From the NCBI RefSeq assembly GCF_900105415.1, contig NZ_FNSM01000001.1, positions 8,316,001 through 8,380,000 of the forward strand: DNA of 64,000 nt, written 5' to 3'. Positions 8,663-17,850 of the stretch are shown piece after piece. Made by a program: the position numbers and the translations under genes. The notes below the pieces were generated by a model that was not told where the DNA came from, searched no databases, and worked only from the letters and a program-made list of their open reading frames with translations. Numbering within the stretch: the first letter of the stretch is position 1; the number at the start of each line of letters is the position of its first letter. The stretch comes from Streptomyces sp. TLI_105. GTDB lineage: Bacteria > Actinomycetota > Actinomycetes > Streptomycetales > Streptomycetaceae.

Positions 8663-8865
8663 CAAGCCGTGGCCCGGGTTTCCCCTCAGTTCCGTGCCCC
8701 TGCCGACGTAGCGCACCGGGGCGGGGAAGGCCCGGGACCCTCAAGTGACACGGGAGGCGTCCGGTGTCCGCCGAAGAGGTGTGAGCTCCCCAGGACGGGT
8801 TACGCGAATCATGGCAATCCGTCCCGGAAAGGGAGGGAAGCCTCGTCTAGGAGAAAGGTGTTGAC

Positions 8866-9318
8866 ATGTCGAAGGTGGAGGAGTCCGTCGAGGTCGAGGT
8901 CCCGGTCCGCGCCGCGTACGACCAGTGGACCCAGTTCGAGACGTTCCCGCGCTTCATGGACGGCGTGGAGCGGATCGAGCAGCGTACGGACACGCTCACC
9001 CACTGGGTCACGGAGATCGGCGGTGTGCGTCGTGAGTTCGACGCCGTCGTCACCGAGCAGATCCCGGACGAACGCGTCGCCTGGACGACCGTCGAGGGCG
9101 AGGCGCGACAGGCCGGTGTCGTCACGTTCCACCGTCTCGACGAGACCCGGACGAAGGTCATGCTCCAGCTGGACTTCGCCCCCGAGGGGCTGACGGAGCA
9201 GGTCGGCGACAAGCTCGGGTTCGTCAAGCGCAAGGTGACCGGCGACCTCAAGCGGTTCAAGTCGTTCATCGAGGAGCGAGGCGGCCGGGAGACGGGCGCC
9301 TGGCGCGGATCGGTCTGA
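8866..9318 (+). CDS. SRPBCC/START-like (polyketide cyclase-type) protein
   Basis: 150 residues from the ATG at 8866 behind ggagaaagg. The helix-grip fold is recognisable from VEESVEVEVPVRAAYDQWTQ, FPRFMDGVERIEQ, FDAVVTEQIPDERVAWTT and TGDLKRFKSFIEERG. Such proteins bind small hydrophobic ligands or act like RatA/CoQ-binding proteins; the ligand cannot be inferred. It stands alone after the PRC-barrel gene and is followed after 56 bases by a perfect 20-bp hairpin, so its transcript probably ends there. Confidence 0.88.
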   Translation: MSKVEESVEVEVPVRAAYDQWTQFETFPRFMDGVERIEQRTDTLTHWVTEIGGVRREFDAVVTEQIPDERVAWTTVEGEARQAGVVTFHRLDETRTKVMLQLDFAPEGLTEQVGDKLGFVKRKVTGDLKRFKSFIEERGGRETGAWRGSV

Positions 9319-9374
9319 GGATCCGACGCACGGCGCAGACCCGCGTCCGCGGGACCGGGAGCGCCCAGTGGCAC

Positions 9375-9420
9375 ACGACGGCGTGGGCCGGACGAGTTTC
9401 CGTCCGGCCCACGCCGTCGT
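9375..9420 (+). terminator. Perfect 20-bp hairpin after the SRPBCC gene
   Basis: acgacggcgtgggccggacg and its exact reverse complement flank a 6-base loop (agtttc). No T-run follows, as is usual for Streptomyces terminators. The position 56 bases after the stop fits transcript termination. Confidence 0.85.
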
Positions 9421-10333
9421 ACGGGGCAATGGCCCGCCCCGCTCGGTCGTGACGATTTCCGGCCCTGCTCCGCCACCGCGGACCGCCTCGGGGCGCGTCG
9501 CCGACGTCGTCCACGAGATCCCGGAGGGCCCTCCCGCGTGCTCTCCGAGCCTCGTCGTGACGTATCGGCCCCATGGTCCTCGCGCCGGTCGGCACTCGGG
9601 TCCCGACGCGTCCCTGATGTGTCCTGGGAAATCTGGAATGGCCGCCTGAGCGGCAGGTGGGCGGCTGGAGGTGTGCATGGGACTGCCTCCTCACCGCCCG
9701 CCCGCGGCCCCCGCCGCAGGCCGGCGGCCTTGCGACCGCCCCGCACGGGGTTTCTTCCGATGCGGGGCGGTCGCCTGTTCGCACGGGAGCACGCGGGCGA
9801 GCAGGCCGGTCGGCGGACACGACACGGGGGCCGGCCGATGGCCTGACAGGTCGCTCTTTTCGCCGTCGTCGGTTCCGGGCGTTGCGTCAGGCCGGGCAGC
9901 GCCCCGAGGGGCAGGTCGCCGTTGCCTCCCCCCCCCGCCATGAGGGAGGACCCGATCCTTGACCCCGGACCGGCTGTCTTACCGGCCGATCAAGTACAGC
10001 ACATGCGCCAAGGCGCCCCCTTGTGTCGCCGAAAGGGGGATGGGTCCCTGCCACCGGGGCACACGGGTGCTGAACGACCGGACACGCTCACGCGGCACGA
10101 TCCGCGGGTTCCCCTTGCCGTAGGTCGTCGGCACCTGTGTGCGGGCCACCCGCACGCCGCCCCTCCACCGCAGGACGGGCCGATCGGCGGCCGTGCGCCG
10201 GCGTCCGGGGCGAGGTGCCCCGACGCGCCCCGGGACACCGCGGTGCCCGGCGCGAGAGCCCCTCTCCGCGCCGGGCGCTCATCGCCGGAGAGGGCGGGTC
10301 CGCTCCGGCCCCACACTCCTGAGGAGGATCTTC
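9421..10333. other. Long non-coding stretch
   Basis: About 900 bases without a supportable gene. It contains a second hairpin at 9732-9774 and the leader of the DUF6328 gene. Open frames are Arg/Pro-rich shadows. Confidence 0.5.
9732..9774 (+). terminator. Hairpin of 14 bp
   Basis: gcgaccgccccgca pairs exactly with tgcggggcggtcgc across a 15-base loop. No gene ends nearby, so it may be a leftover terminator of a lost gene or a structured RNA element. Confidence 0.55.
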
Positions 10334-10891
10334 ATGGACGAACGAAACGGCGGTGCCACGCCGAAGGACGAGCAGGGCGAGAAGCGGCGCGGAGGGAACG
10401 CCGGGGAGCCCTGCACCGGTACGGACGGGCGGGGCGAGACCGAGGAGGAGCGCGCGGACCGGCGCTGGCAGGAACTCCTCCAGGAGATACGAGTCGCTCA
10501 GACCGGCGTCCAGATCCTCCTCGGCTTCCTCCTCACGGTGGTGTTCACTCCGCTCTTCCACGATCTGGAGCAGACCGACAAGACGATCTACCTCGTCACC
10601 GTCATCCTCGGCTCGCTGGCGACGGGTGCGCTGATCGGTCCTGTCTCCGTCCACCGGATCGTGTCCGGACGGCGGGTCAAGCCCCAGGCCGTCGTCTGGG
10701 CATCCCGGCTCACCTTCACCGGCATCCTGCTCCTCCTCGCGACGCTGACGGCCGCGCTGTTCCTCATCCTGAGGGTGGCCACGCACGACCCGTACGTGCC
10801 CTGGCTGGTCTCCGCCGTCCTCGTCTGGTACCTGGTCTGCTGGTTCGCCCTGCCCCTGTGGGTCCGCACGCATCACACGAGCGGAAACTGA
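10334..10891 (+). CDS. DUF6328 family membrane protein
   Basis: 185 residues from the ATG at 10334, preceded by gaggagg. The first 40 residues are charged and disordered. A conserved RRWQELLQEIRVAQTGVQIL segment then leads into four hydrophobic helices (about 58-75, 83-100, 118-138 and 150-170). This is the layout of DUF6328 proteins, small integral membrane proteins common in actinobacteria and of unknown function. It is not obviously in an operon. Confidence 0.85.
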   Translation: MDERNGGATPKDEQGEKRRGGNAGEPCTGTDGRGETEEERADRRWQELLQEIRVAQTGVQILLGFLLTVVFTPLFHDLEQTDKTIYLVTVILGSLATGALIGPVSVHRIVSGRRVKPQAVVWASRLTFTGILLLLATLTAALFLILRVATHDPYVPWLVSAVLVWYLVCWFALPLWVRTHHTSGN

Positions 10892-11025
10892 TCCCACGCC
10901 CGCACGAGCCGGGGCCGACCACCGGCCGTCACCGGGCCCCCCCGCCGCGCCGTGCCGCGGACAGGCGCGATGCTCCACCACGTCATCGCCACACCGACAT
11001 CGAACACCAGGATCAGCACGACCGG
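10873..11025 (-). CDS. Possible 50-residue hydrophobic protein
   Basis: A GTG near 11025 on the minus strand, seven bases after ggaggg, opens a frame of about 50 codons ending in TGA at 10873-10875. It encodes VPVVLILVFDVGVAMTWWSI followed by a basic tail. Its third positions are GC-rich and the hydrophobic stretch is long enough for one membrane helix. It overlaps the last bases of the convergent DUF6328 gene. No family is recognised and it could be a chance frame. Confidence 0.3.
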   Translation of the reverse strand, partial: PVVLILVFDVGVAMTWWSIAPVRGTARRGGPVTAGGRPRLVRAWDQFPLV

Positions 11026-11281
11026 CACGACGGAACCCTCCCGAGTCCAGGACCACGTTCGAGGGTCCGACTGACCGCGAACACGACGCCGAAACGCCTT
11101 CCTCCGCCACGAATCCGAAGGGCGGGGCTACGGGGGAGAGACAGGGATGCCGGAGCCGTTCCTTGCGTGGGGAACGCCGATGCAGAAGCCGCACGCCGGG
11201 GAAGCCCAAGGTGTTCTGGGTCGACGTCAGACAGGAGTGGCGGGGCGCGGTGTCGGCGCTGCGAGGACGAGGCCGGGGACA

Positions 11282-11313
11282 GCCTGCGCGAGGGCATGCC
11301 TGCGCGAGGGCAT
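11282..11313 (+). repeat. Perfect 16-bp tandem duplication
   Basis: gcctgcgcgagggcat occurs twice head to tail (11282-11297 and 11298-11313) in a 560-base stretch that otherwise carries no convincing gene. It looks like a recent slippage event. Confidence 0.8.
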
Positions 11314-11452
11314 GCTCGAAACCGGCTGATCCGGCCGGCCGCCTGCGCGCCGCCCCCCGTTGAAGCGCTGCGGCGCGTGGGGAGCGGTCGAGGCCCCGCC
11401 GCCTCCTGCGCTGATCGGTGCGCCTCCAGGGCGTGACCCGCGCGGATCCCGC

Positions 11453-12133
11453 TCATGCGTAGGTGACCGTCACCCGTTCGAAGCCGAGGCCGAGCAGGAG
11501 TTTCCGAAGCATCTCGGTCGTGTTCCGCTCCGCCCGGGACGTCAGGCCGGACTCGCGGGCGGCGTCGCTGATCCGCTGGGCGGCGAGGACGTTGACGGCC
11601 TGCTCGCTCGCGGGGTTGTCCGAGAAGAGGTCGCCCAGCCGGTCGAGCAGACCACGCTGCTTGGAGACGGCGTACGAGCGCTCGGGATCGAGCGCGGGAG
11701 CGGCCAGCCTGGCGTGCGGCAGGCGCAGGGTGGCCTCGGTCCGGTCCGCGTCGACGGTCACGGTGCCGTCCCCGAGGCGGCCCAGTTCGACGTAGGCGCC
11801 GACGCTGCCGCTCGCCACGTAGAGGGTGCGGGTGCCGCGGATCGAGTCCGGCAGGAACCGCGCGTCGTGCTCCAGGTCGACCACCACCTGGTAGGTCCCC
11901 GCCGCGCCCTCGTACCGGCTCAGGTCCTGGACGGCCTTCAGGACGGCGGGACCGGAGCGGTCCTTCACCTGCGTCCCGAAGACGTCCAGACCGGGGATCC
12001 TGAGGAACTGGCCGATCAGCATGAGGGCGACGGCGAGCACGAGCAGGGCGACGATGACGAGGCGCCACTTCCCTCCGGAGCGTCTTTTCGTCCGGCAGGG
12101 CGGCGAGGGTCTGTTCTCGGTGTCTTCTCCCAT
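11453..12133 (-). CDS. DUF4230 family membrane-anchored protein
   Basis: 226 residues from the ATG at 12133. Residues 24-44 form a single helix (LVIVALLVLAVALMLIGQFL) after a basic KRRSGGKWR, so the rest lies outside the cytoplasm. The outer part contains LKAVQDLSRYEGAAGTYQVV, DLEHDARFLP, GTRTLYVASGSVGAYVELG and a C-terminal AARESGLTSRAERNTTEML, the features of DUF4230. Its function is unknown. It diverges from the VanZ-like gene with about 180 bases between the starts. Confidence 0.85.
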   Translation of the reverse strand: MGEDTENRPSPPCRTKRRSGGKWRLVIVALLVLAVALMLIGQFLRIPGLDVFGTQVKDRSGPAVLKAVQDLSRYEGAAGTYQVVVDLEHDARFLPDSIRGTRTLYVASGSVGAYVELGRLGDGTVTVDADRTEATLRLPHARLAAPALDPERSYAVSKQRGLLDRLGDLFSDNPASEQAVNVLAAQRISDAARESGLTSRAERNTTEMLRKLLLGLGFERVTVTYA

Positions 12134-12315
12134 GGTCGCCTGGTGCCCGCCTCGGCGCCTCCCATTCCCAACTCCGTTTGTACTGGTACGGGTTGATGCT
12201 CCTGAGAGGGGAGTGTCAGACGTGAGGTCCTCGATGAATCGCACGGCATGCGGCCACCTCGTCCCGGGTACGCGGGGTCCGTCCGCACGCGGGCGTCCAG
12301 AGGAGGAAGAGGCGC

Positions 12316-12978
12316 ATGATCGGTTGGAGAGCGTGGGGGAGACGGGCCGGAGCGGCGGGAGGCAAGACGGCAGCGGCGGCGCCCGCCGGGACGGAGCCGG
12401 CCGGGGCCGAGCGGGCCGGGACGGGAGCAGCCGGGGCGGAGCCGGGTACGAGAGCGCCGAAGGCGAGGCCGGCGGCCCCGGTCCGACGAGGCCCGGGGCG
12501 GTTGGTGCGGGCGCTGGTCACCCTGACGGCCCTCGCGGGCATGGTGGCGTTCGCCGTGGTCCTGGCCAGACTCACCCTGGAGGCCTCGCCGGCATCCGTA
12601 CCCCTCACCCGCAGCAATCTGACACCGGGCCGGTCGATCGAGAACTACCTCCACCAGCCCGGCTTCGTGGAGACCGTCAAGCAGCTCGGGGGAAACATCG
12701 CCCTCGGCGTTCCCTTCGGAATCCTCTTGCCGCTGCTGTCCCGCAAGACACGCGGATTCCTTCGGGTCGCGCTCGTCACCGCGGCCACCATGCTGCTCGT
12801 GGAACTGGTGCAGGGCGCGCTCATCACGGGACGTGCCTTCGACATCGACGACGTCCTCCTCAACACGACGGGAGCGCTCCTCGGCTACGTGCTCGTCGGC
12901 CGGCGGCTGGGGCGCGCCGTCCGCCCTCGCACCCGCCCCCGCTGGTGGAAGCGGCGCCCGGACGACTCGTCCGCCTGA
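12316..12978 (+). CDS. VanZ family membrane protein
   Basis: 220 residues from the ATG at 12316 behind agaggaggaag. Residues 1-58 are an Ala/Gly/Pro-rich cytoplasmic leader. Hydrophobic helices follow at about 66-88, 128-145, 150-170 and 184-200. The VanZ signatures are GGNIALGVPFGILLPLL and AFDIDDVLLNTTGALLGY. VanZ relatives confer low-level teicoplanin resistance in enterococci; the role of Streptomyces homologues is not established. The upstream gene is divergent. Confidence 0.85.
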   Translation: MIGWRAWGRRAGAAGGKTAAAAPAGTEPAGAERAGTGAAGAEPGTRAPKARPAAPVRRGPGRLVRALVTLTALAGMVAFAVVLARLTLEASPASVPLTRSNLTPGRSIENYLHQPGFVETVKQLGGNIALGVPFGILLPLLSRKTRGFLRVALVTAATMLLVELVQGALITGRAFDIDDVLLNTTGALLGYVLVGRRLGRAVRPRTRPRWWKRRPDDSSA

Positions 12979-13138
12979 CGCCGTGGCGGGAAGCGACCCG
13001 GAGCGCGCTGTCGTGCGGCTCCGTCCGGACCCGGAGTGCCGCTCCCGAGACGCCCGCTCCCGAGGCCGCCGGTCCAACCCCCGCCGTCGAGGCACGCCTC
13101 CGACTCGCCGGCCGGCCTCCCCCTGGGCCTCCTTGCGG

Positions 13139-13440
13139 GTGGCCCTCGTCCAGCTGCTCGGATTCAGCGACCGGAGGGCGACCGGCAGAGTGATGGAGAG
13201 CCTGCTCTCTCTGGCACCGGGACCGGCCGGCGACGTGCTGGAGCAGGCCGTGGCGGCCCTGCGGGACAACGCCGGCAGGGGCGGGGCCATGACGGCCGTG
13301 GCCGGCCTGGTGGTGACGCTGTGGTCGTCCTCCGGCTGCGCCGACGCGTTTATGCGCGCCGCCGATCCCGTCCATGACGTACGTCCCCGAAGACCGCCCC
13401 GGGCGGAAACCGCTGCTGATCCGGCTGGGCATGGGCCAGG
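13139..13440 (+). pseudogene. YihY/BrkB family membrane protein remnant
   Basis: The frame beginning at 13139 reads VALVQLLGFSDRRATGRVME, LAPGPAGDVLEQAVAAL and VAGLVVTLWSSSGCADAFMR, the central region of YihY/virulence-factor BrkB proteins. At about 13375-13386 the frame shifts by one base and continues as YVPEDRPGRKPLLIRLGM, matching the family's conserved YDVPEGRP.WKT.P.RL segment. Neither the N-terminal nor the C-terminal membrane helices are present. The fragment therefore carries a frameshift and lacks both ends. Confidence 0.7.
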
Positions 13441-13989
13441 ACGGCCACGCCGTGGAGCCCGGCCGCTACCGGCGGGTCGTCACGAGGCCCTGCCCATGGG
13501 CGAACCGGGCCGTGATCGTGCGGCGGCTCATGGAGCTGGAGGCCTGCCGGTCCCCGCCAGGGCCGACTGATCGCGGAAGCGGGCGCTTCCGGCCAATGGC
13601 GGTCCGGACCGGGTGGCGGCCGGCGACGAGCCGGACGCCCTCGGGGTCGAGGCGGGCCGCCTGCCCGGGCAGCCCACCGCGTCCACGACGCCCTCCCCGT
13701 ATCCCTGGCCATCCGGTCCGACCGCCGGCCCTCTTCGGTCCGGACCGCTGCGTCAACGCCCTCACCTGAAACGCCCTCACCTGATGCGGCTCGTGGCATC
13801 GGGCGACGACCGGTGGGCCGTCGCGCCGAACCCGCCGGCGGGGGACCCTCCTCCGTTCCGGCGTGCCCTGAGATCCGTGCCCGGATCGGGGAGGCTTCAG
13901 TGCGCCCGTTCGAAAAGAGGTGTTTGGCGGCGCCGGATCGGTGCAGGCGAAGCTTACGAACTTCTCAGGCGACGAATCGGAGGCGCATC
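13441..13989. other. No gene recognised between the BrkB remnant and the YeaQ-like gene
   Basis: About 550 bases. The continuing frames are Arg/Pro-rich and carry no motif. The last 70 bases are somewhat less GC-rich (ttcgaaaagaggtgtttgg and aagcttacgaacttctcag) and probably hold the promoter of the downstream membrane protein gene. Confidence 0.4.
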
Positions 13990-14262
13990 ATGGGCATCAT
14001 CGCGTGGATCTTCATCGGCCTGCTGGCCGGCGCGATCGCGAAGGCTCTCATGCCGGGCAGGGACCCGGGCGGCATCATCATCACCATGCTCATCGGCATC
14101 GTCGGCGGCCTGCTCGGCGGCTGGCTCGGCAAGGTGATTTTCGGCGTCGACGCCATCGACGGATTCTTCGACCTTTCCACCTGGATCGCCGCCGTCATCG
14201 GCTCGGTGATCCTTCTCGCCCTCTACCGCCTCGTCACGGGCAACCGACATCGTCATGCCTGA
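13990..14262 (+). CDS. GlsB/YeaQ/YmgE family stress membrane protein
   Basis: 90 residues from the ATG at 13990. Three hydrophobic glycine-rich helices are visible: IAWIFIGLLAGAIAKALMPG, GGIIITMLIGIVGGLLGGWL and WIAAVIGSVILLALYRLV. The GLLAGAIAK...GR.PGG signature is the hallmark of the transglycosylase-associated YeaQ/GlsB family, small stress-induced membrane proteins. A perfect 17-bp hairpin follows 16 bases after the stop, so the gene is probably monocistronic. Confidence 0.92.
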   Translation: MGIIAWIFIGLLAGAIAKALMPGRDPGGIIITMLIGIVGGLLGGWLGKVIFGVDAIDGFFDLSTWIAAVIGSVILLALYRLVTGNRHRHA

Positions 14263-14278
14263 CCCCAGACCCAGCAGG

Positions 14279-14331
14279 CACACGCAGAAGGCTCCTCTTC
14301 CCCTCGCGGGCAGGGGAGCCTTCTGCGTGTG
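14279..14331 (+). terminator. Perfect 17-bp hairpin terminator
   Basis: cacacgcagaaggctcc (14279-14295) pairs exactly with ggagccttctgcgtgtg (14315-14331). The intervening sequence contains a further short C/G-rich pairing. It lies just after the YeaQ-like gene. Confidence 0.9.
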
Positions 14332-14595
14332 CGGATCCTTGGCGTGGGCTGGTCCGGAAGTGGACCGGATCTTGGCCCGGGCAGTCCTGGGGTGGAGGGG
14401 ACGGGGGTGGGACAGGAAGCGCTGGGAATGATCAGGAGCGGGCCGGCTGTCGGGTGGGGCCACTGTGCTGCGCATGAGCAGCGTGCGGCCGTCGGATGTG
14501 CCCCGGCCGGCTGTTTGCTCCACGTCCAAGTCGCGGCGTCCGGGACGCCGATCGGTGGGCAGGACCAACCGGGTTCCTGAAGTGCGGCGATGCCG

Positions 14596-15573
14596 TCACC
14601 GGCGATGCCCGGCCCCGCTGCGGTAGCGGGACGGGGAGACGCCATAGCGGTCCAGGAACGCCTTGCGCAGGGCCTCCGGAGTGCCGAAGCCACAGCGGGC
14701 GGCCACCGACGCCACCGGGAGCGAACTGGACAGGAGGAGGTGTGCGGCCGTCTCCGTGCGTACGCCCCGGACGTACCGGCCGGGCGGTTCCCCGAGGCAT
14801 CGGGTGAAGAGCCGGGTGAGGTGGCGGGGCGTCATTCCGGCGCGGGCGGCGAGGGCGGGCGTGCTCAGGTCGTCGTTCGGGTGCGCGGCGATGTAGGAAG
14901 CGAGGACGCGGACGGTGTCCTCGCGAGGGGGCGGTGCCGCGGTGAACACGCTCATCTGGCGCTGATCACCCGGACGTTGCATGTGGACGACGAGGTGCCG
15001 GGCCACCCGGCGCGCCGGCTCCGGGCCGTGGTCCTCCTCGATGAAGGCCAGGGTCAGGTCCAGCGCGCTGGTGATGCCGGCCGACGTGTACACGTTGCCG
15101 TCGCGGATCCACAGGGGCGCCGGGTCCACCCGTACATCCGGGTATCCGTTCGCCAGGTGCGGGGCGAACTGCCAGTGGGTGGTGGCCCGTCGGCCGTCGA
15201 GGAGACCTGCCGCGGCCAGCACGGCCGCGCCCGTGCAGACGGAGGCGACCCGGCGGCTCTCGCGGCTGAGGCGCCGGACATGGCCGACGAGGCGGGGGTC
15301 CGCGGTGAACCGCTCGACACCCAGCCCGCCCGAGACGACGAGCGTGTCCAGCGGCCCCTTCGTCCGCTCCAGGGACTCGACACCTGCCAGCGTGAGTCCG
15401 GTCCCGCACCGGATGGAGGCCCCGCCCGGGGCGATCACCCGCACGCGGTACGGCGTACCGGGGTCCCCGAGTGCGTTGGCGAGGGCCAGGCCCGTGGTGA
15501 CGCAGGCGATGTCGAGGAGTTCGGCCGACTCGAAACCGACGACGGCCACCACCCGCTCAGCGCGATCCCCCAT
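14596..15573 (-). CDS. GlxA-type AraC family transcriptional regulator
   Basis: 325 residues. Residues 5-175 form a DJ-1/PfpI-like amidase-fold domain, with VVAVVGFESAELLDIA at the start and SVCTGAAVLAAAGLLDGRRA carrying the family's nucleophile-elbow Cys, then TTHW. Residues 225-320 hold two AraC helix-turn-helix motifs (LAARAGMTPRHLTRLF and ASVAARCGFGTPEALRKAF). Such regulators sense nitrogenous or aldehyde-type metabolites; the ligand here is unknown. The gene diverges from the small membrane protein at 15672, with a 98-base shared control region. Confidence 0.92.
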   Translation of the reverse strand: MGDRAERVVAVVGFESAELLDIACVTTGLALANALGDPGTPYRVRVIAPGGASIRCGTGLTLAGVESLERTKGPLDTLVVSGGLGVERFTADPRLVGHVRRLSRESRRVASVCTGAAVLAAAGLLDGRRATTHWQFAPHLANGYPDVRVDPAPLWIRDGNVYTSAGITSALDLTLAFIEEDHGPEPARRVARHLVVHMQRPGDQRQMSVFTAAPPPREDTVRVLASYIAAHPNDDLSTPALAARAGMTPRHLTRLFTRCLGEPPGRYVRGVRTETAAHLLLSSSLPVASVAARCGFGTPEALRKAFLDRYGVSPSRYRSGAGHRR

Positions 15574-15671
15574 GCGTCGACCCTAGTCCGCACGGACCAC
15601 CAGCCCAAGACGGCGGACATCCCGGGAGCGAGCCGGCGACCGGAGCGGTCTCGCGCCGGACAGTGGGTCGC

Positions 15672-16076
15672 ATGACGACGATCCGTTTCCTCGCCCACCG
15701 CTGGCCGACCTGGCTCGCGCTCGCCCTCGCCCTGGCGACCTTCGCCGACGGGCTCCCGCCCGCCTCCTTCCTCGCTGCCCTCCTCGTGGTCATGCCGCTG
15801 TGCTACCTGGCCTTCGGGGCCGTACGCGGCGAACTCGGCGACCGGCGGGCGCTCACCGTCCAGACCGCCGGTCTCGTCGTCTTCTGCGCGTGGGCCGCGG
15901 TGGTCCTCCTCCTGGACGGGAGGACCGCGCCGTACGTCGTGGCCGTCGGCTGGTTCGCCCACGCCCTCTGGGACCTCTCGCACCACCGCACCGGCCGGGT
16001 CGTCCCCCGCGCCTGGTCGGAATGGTGCGGCGTCGTCGACGCGTCGGGCGCGCTGGCGATCGTCCTGCTGGTCTGA
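15672..16076 (+). CDS. Four-helix integral membrane protein
   Basis: 134 residues from the ATG at 15672; an in-frame GTG at 15663 is an alternative. Four hydrophobic helices are seen (about 12-30, 35-52, 66-83 and 110-130). The segment GWFAHALWDLSHHRTGRVVP contains several His residues between the third and fourth helices. No named family is recognised with certainty. The divergent GlxA-like regulator next door is a likely controller, as such pairs often are. Confidence 0.8.
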   Translation: MTTIRFLAHRWPTWLALALALATFADGLPPASFLAALLVVMPLCYLAFGAVRGELGDRRALTVQTAGLVVFCAWAAVVLLLDGRTAPYVVAVGWFAHALWDLSHHRTGRVVPRAWSEWCGVVDASGALAIVLLV

Positions 16077-16129
16077 CCACGCCCTCACGGCACCGGTACC
16101 GCACGTGAATGCCCGAGCGCGGTGGGGTG

Positions 16130-16743
16130 TCACCGAGCGGTTCCGACCGGCAGGGAGCGGCCGAGAGGGGTGAGGCCGTGCAGGTCGGCCGTTCCGTGCG
16201 GACGGTGTCGATCAGCCCCGCGGCCCGCAAGACCCCCTGCGGTGGCCGGCCGCCACGCAGGAGACGGAGGCGCGTTCGGCGAGCGCCGTCGTGGTGGCGG
16301 GGGTGCGCAGGAGGGCGGGCACACGGGCCCGGGTGCGGCCCAGCAGCACCGCGAGCGCCTCCGGCCGCTCGTCGGCGGCGGCACTCCCGCCGGCCGCCTC
16401 GTACAGGGGGTGGACGAGGACGGTCGCCGCCTTCGGGATCCCGGATCGAGCGCCGGCCGCTCCACGGGCGTCGCCGCGGCCGCCTCCAGACCGCCGGAGA
16501 GGTCGTGGATCCCGGCCGCAGCAGGAAGCCCGGTACGAAGCCGTCCTCCGCGACCAACTCGGTGAGCACACCGGCCCGGACACCAGGACCCCCGCGCGGG
16601 GAGAGGTGCCACTTTCGGGCCGCGGACCGCGCATGACGCGTCTGCCCCCGCCCCCCGCCCAGCACGGTCTCCGCCAGCGCGTTGGCCGCCGGAGCGAGCG
16701 TGACCCGGCACAGATCGTCGGCGGTGAAGGGAAGACGGATCAG
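16130..16743 (-). pseudogene. ArsR-type winged-helix regulator, multiple frameshifts
   Basis: Successive minus-strand frames give LIRLPFTADDLCRVTLAPAA, TELVAEDGFVPGFLLRPGST, ATVLVHPLYEAAGG, PATTTALAERASVS, VLRAAGLIDTVRT and finally TADLHGLTPLGRSLPVG before a TGA. In order, these are the segments of the Streptomyces ArsR/DUF5937 family: an N-terminal RLPFTADDL strand, a C-terminal winged helix and the closing TPLG. They lie in at least three different frames, so the gene is inactivated. The expected ATG or GTG is also absent before the first segment. Confidence 0.7.
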
Positions 16744-16870
16744 GACGAGCGAATATCCGGCCGTCGGGCCCTTTCGACGAGGGATGAAAGGCACTGCGCT
16801 CCGCGCGAGGGCGCCGCACGCTCCTCTCGTCTCCTTCGTCTTGCGCAGCATCCCCACGGAGGTCGCGCCG

Positions 16871-17560
16871 ATGCGCCGCCTTCCCGTCCGTACCGCCTGC
16901 CCCGCGGCCGCCTTGCTGCTCACGGCCGGCGCCGGAGCACCCGTTCCCCGCGCCGCCGCGCGGGACCTGCCCGACCGCTACGTCGTCTCCCGTGAGGCGG
17001 GCGTGCCACCCGAAGGGATCACGGTCGCCCCTGACGGCACCCTGTACGTCTCCTCCGACGGCCTCGGAACCCTGTACCGCGGCCGGACCGGCGCTCCGGA
17101 CCTCGCGCAGTTTCCGGCGCGCGGGCCGGAAGACCGCCCCGGCACCCTGGGCGTGCACACCGACCGGCGCGGCCGCGTGCTGTCCGTCGGGGGGCGCGAC
17201 CCTCACCGTGCACGACCGCCACGGACGGCTGCTTGCCCGCCGCACGGCCGAGGACGGACCGATCGGCGCGCCGCACCTGAACGACCTGGCCGTGACCGAG
17301 GACGCGGTGTACGTCACCGACCGGGCCAACCCCGTGATCCACCGGGCGGAGATCCGGAGCTCGACCGCGGGCCCGCTCGAACCCTGGCTCGACGTCCGTG
17401 CCGCGTTCCCCCGTTCCCGTCCCCATGCTGGCTGTTGAACGGCATCGTGGCCGACGAGACGGGCTCCACCCTCCTCGTGGCGTCGAACGGCACGGAGGCC
17501 GTCCGGCGGATCGGCACCGCGGACCGGGAGGTCAGCCGGCTCGACGAGCCGGCGCCGGTT
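16871..17560 (+). pseudogene. Secreted SMP-30/gluconolactonase-like propeller, two frameshifts
   Basis: The ATG at 16871 opens a signal peptide (RRLPVRTACPAAALLLTAGA) followed by GVPPEGITVAPDGTLYVSSD. Near 17190 the frame shifts to GATLTVHDRHGRLLARRTAE, PHLNDLAVTEDAVYVTDRAN and ends at a stop near 17438. A second shift gives WLLNGIVADETGSTLLVASN before the similarity fades. The blocks are consecutive blades of an SMP-30-like beta-propeller exported by Streptomyces. Two frameshifts and a missing C terminus make it a pseudogene. Confidence 0.75.
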
Positions 17561-17850
17561 GAGGTGACTCAGCAGGCGGAGACCCAGAGGAGCGAGCCGT
17601 TGTCCCAGAGGTCCGAGACCTTGTCGCGGGGGGCACGGACGATGCGCATGACGAGGAAGACCGGGGGCGGCCCGTGGAGGGGTCTGCATCTGACCTCCCG
17701 CCGACGGCCGGCCCACACGGCCTGAACCTTGAAGGCTGCTCCTGCTGCCGATCCGTCCGGAGGAGGTGTGCCGTCGCCTGTGCAGGGGAACCGCCCGCTG
17801 CCGGTGCGCACCCTGCGGGGATCCAGCCCGGGATGCGGCACGATGGCGCG

